This document shows positions 4,892-6,261 of a stretch of 6,261 nt of DNA, in pieces. The notes under the pieces are model-generated. The model saw only the letters and a program-made list of their open reading frames with translations. It was not told the origin of the DNA and made no database searches. A program made the translations under genes and the position numbers. Position 1 is the first letter of the stretch. Every line of letters begins with the position of its first letter. This stretch comes from an uncultured Allobaculum sp. (GTDB lineage Bacteria; Bacillota_I; Bacilli_A; Erysipelotrichales; Erysipelotrichaceae), in NCBI GenBank assembly GCA_948467695.1, contig CAOKFJ010000116.1, positions 1 through 6,261 on the forward strand, given 5' to 3'.

Positions 4892-5983
4892 ATGAACAAG
4901 AAAATTATTCTACTGGGTATCACGCTCTTTTCGATGTTTTTTGGAGCGGGAAACCTGATCTTCGCCCCGTTTCTAGGCGCGCAGTCCGGAAGTTCGCTTT
5001 GGCTGGCGCTTGGCGGCATGCTGATCACAAGTGTCATCATGCCGATCAGTGCGATCTGCATCATCGCACCCTATAAAACAGCAGCCAATATGATCGGCCG
5101 ACTGTCCAAACCTTTTGCCATGATCTTCATGACAATGATCTATCTTCTTATCGGGCCATGTATCGCCATCCCCCGTACAGCGAGCACGGCACTGGAAATG
5201 TGGAGCTGGCTGATTCCCGACAACTGGATTTCAATCGCCGCAGTCTTTCTCTTCTTTGGCGTCGCCTATCTGATGGCTGTGCGTCCCGGCAAGCTCAAAG
5301 ACATTCTGGGAAAAATCATGGGTCCGATTCTGCTGGTTCTGATTCTGTTTGTCTGCGTTCCATTGCTCTTTACATCAGGCGATGTCGTCGCGGCTTCAAA
5401 TATTTATGCCGATCAGCCGTTTATGACTGGTTTGAATGAAGGCTATCAGACGATGGATATTCTTGCGGCATTCTGCTTCGGTATCCTGATCACCGTGAAT
5501 ATTCAGAAGATGCAGATTAAAAACGAGCAGAAAGCGCTCATCTCTTCTGCTCTTGTTGCCGGCGTGCTCCTTGCTTCCGTGTATACACTGCTTGCCTTTG
5601 TTTCTTCGAGCCACAGCGCGCTGCTTCAGCCGCTGCCTAACGGTGCACAGATTCTGTCTACCGCAGCCCAGATGACATGGGGCAGCCTTGGTCAGATTCT
5701 TTGCGGTCTGATCTTCCTGATTGCCTGCCTGAACGTCTGCTCCGGCCTTCTTGCCTGCTGCAGCGAATACTTTGCGGAAACATTCCCTCGCATCTCCTAT
5801 AAAATCTGGCTGATTCTCTTCGCCATTGCCGGAGCCGTAACTGCCTGCACCGGACTGGATGCGATCCTTTCCTGGTCGGGTACACTGCTTTCCTGGATCT
5901 GCCCGATTGCAGTGCTCATCCTTGTGATTGCCCTGATCCTCTCGCTGCGCGATCGCCGCAAGGCATCGAACGCTTCTCATTAA
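4892..5983 (+). CDS. brnQ: Branched-chain amino acid transporter, BrnQ/LIVCS family (short form)
   Basis: This 363-residue integral membrane protein should import leucine, isoleucine and valine with a cation. Family blocks are visible in order: LFSMFFGAGNLIFAPFLG (12-29), GPCIAIPRTAST (88-99), and NEGYQTMDILAAFCFGILI (182-200). About ten hydrophobic segments can be counted (near 5-27, 36-60, 75-95, 112-130, 142-160, 188-204, 216-236, 262-290, 302-320 and 333-352), then a basic tail RDRRKASNASH. Typical BrnQ proteins are about 430-450 residues with twelve predicted helices, so this one is short. The family blocks start and end normally and there is no frameshift, so it reads as a compact member rather than a broken gene. 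No Shine-Dalgarno sequence precedes ATG 4892, and no better in-frame start exists before the upstream stop at 4850-4852. Terminators on both sides make it a single-gene unit unrelated to the sugar locus. Confidence 0.88.
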   Translation: MNKKIILLGITLFSMFFGAGNLIFAPFLGAQSGSSLWLALGGMLITSVIMPISAICIIAPYKTAANMIGRLSKPFAMIFMTMIYLLIGPCIAIPRTASTALEMWSWLIPDNWISIAAVFLFFGVAYLMAVRPGKLKDILGKIMGPILLVLILFVCVPLLFTSGDVVAASNIYADQPFMTGLNEGYQTMDILAAFCFGILITVNIQKMQIKNEQKALISSALVAGVLLASVYTLLAFVSSSHSALLQPLPNGAQILSTAAQMTWGSLGQILCGLIFLIACLNVCSGLLACCSEYFAETFPRISYKIWLILFAIAGAVTACTGLDAILSWSGTLLSWICPIAVLILVIALILSLRDRRKASNASH

Positions 5984-6014
5984 CGGGTATCACCTCTTCA
6001 AATTGATTAACATT

Positions 6015-6041
6015 CGCCGGATCACTCCGGCGTTTTTCTTT
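6015..6041 (+). terminator. Intrinsic terminator after the BrnQ gene
   Basis: CGCCGGA (6015-6021) pairs perfectly with TCCGGCG (6026-6032) around a TCAC loop, followed by TTTTTCTTT. It lies 31 bp after the stop codon and should end the single-gene transcript. Confidence 0.9.
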
Positions 6042-6093
6042 GGAAAAAGTCTGCATTATATGCATCGCCATCGAACAAGAGAATTCGACTCAG

Positions 6094-6137
6094 TTATCCT
6101 TACCATGAATCCTTAAGCTGAAAAAAACTCAGGATAA
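6094..6137. repeat. Inverted repeat in the AT-rich right end
   Basis: TTATCCT (6094-6100) and AGGATAA (6131-6137) are perfect arms 30 bases apart. A second direct GGATAAT copy lies at 6155-6161 (the first is at 6132-6138). The stretch 6042-6261 has no credible coding frame. The repeats may be regulator sites for the gene beyond the right edge. Confidence 0.3.
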
Positions 6138-6211
6138 TGGACGTCCCACTTGTTGGATAATCTAATTTCTCCATTCTCAATTTATGTGGAGATTACAACA
6201 GCAATCGTATT

Positions 6212-6231
6212 TATACCCCTTATGGTATATT
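6212..6231 (+). promoter_or_regulatory. Extended -10 element overlapped by an inverted repeat, at the right edge
   Basis: TGG-TATATT (6223-6231) is an extended -10 with five of six consensus bases; transcription would begin near 6238. TATACC (6212-6217) and GGTATA (6224-6229) are inverted arms across CCTTAT, and the right arm covers most of the -10. A repressor binding there would block the promoter. The gene it serves would lie past the window. Confidence 0.4.
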
Positions 6232-6261
6232 TTAGGCAGAAATACAAATATAAGCGCCACT

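Noticed and set aside
1..6261. Search for CRISPR repeats, tRNA/rRNA genes, insertion sequences or attachment sites
   Set aside because: No regularly spaced repeats, cloverleaf or rRNA-like stretches, transposase frames or terminal inverted repeats were recognised by eye.

Overview
This window is most likely from a Bacillota (Firmicutes) genome of roughly balanced base composition. Low-GC-type Shine-Dalgarno sequences, lactose/cellobiose-type PTS genes, a GH1 phospho-beta-glucosidase and intrinsic terminators with T-runs all fit this. A host-associated lineage such as Erysipelotrichia is a guess from general style only. All recognisable genes are on the + strand.

The first ~4.7 kb is most of a beta-glucoside (cellobiose-type) uptake and hydrolysis locus. 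In order it holds: the C-terminal end of a PRD-type regulator with a fructose/mannitol-type EIIA domain (1-252); a lactose/cellobiose-family PTS EIIA (355-705); an unnamed four-helix membrane protein (753-1283); the PTS membrane permease EIIC (1531-2886); and a GH1 6-phospho-beta-glucosidase (3275-4696). From memory, this order (regulator, EIIA, small membrane protein, EIIC) matches the streptococcal cel operon (celR-celC-celX-celD). There, EIIB lies just upstream of celR, so the EIIB missing here is probably just left of the window. The inferred pathway is: HPr phosphate passes to EIIA (His81), then EIIB, then sugar during transport through EIIC. GH1 then cleaves the intracellular phosphodisaccharide, and the regulator senses sugar flux through its PTS domains.

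The spaces between these genes are unusually rich in dyad symmetry. A 247-bp gap before EIIC holds a terminator-like hairpin oriented for the minus strand and a second hairpin touching the EIIC ribosome binding site. A 388-bp gap before the GH1 gene holds an 11-bp perfect inverted repeat, a candidate promoter, and a strong intrinsic terminator with a C(UUCG)G tetraloop only 76 nt before the GH1 start codon. GH1 may therefore be transcribed separately or controlled by attenuation.

After a strong terminator (4755-4785) comes an independent gene for a short BrnQ/LIVCS-family branched-chain amino acid transporter (4892-5983). It has no Shine-Dalgarno sequence, and an extended -10 element lies where transcription would begin at the ATG, so it may be leaderless. 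It ends in its own terminator (6015-6041). The remaining ~220 bp holds no gene, but near the right edge it has an extended -10 element overlapped by a C-rich/G-rich inverted repeat, probably the regulated promoter of the next gene.
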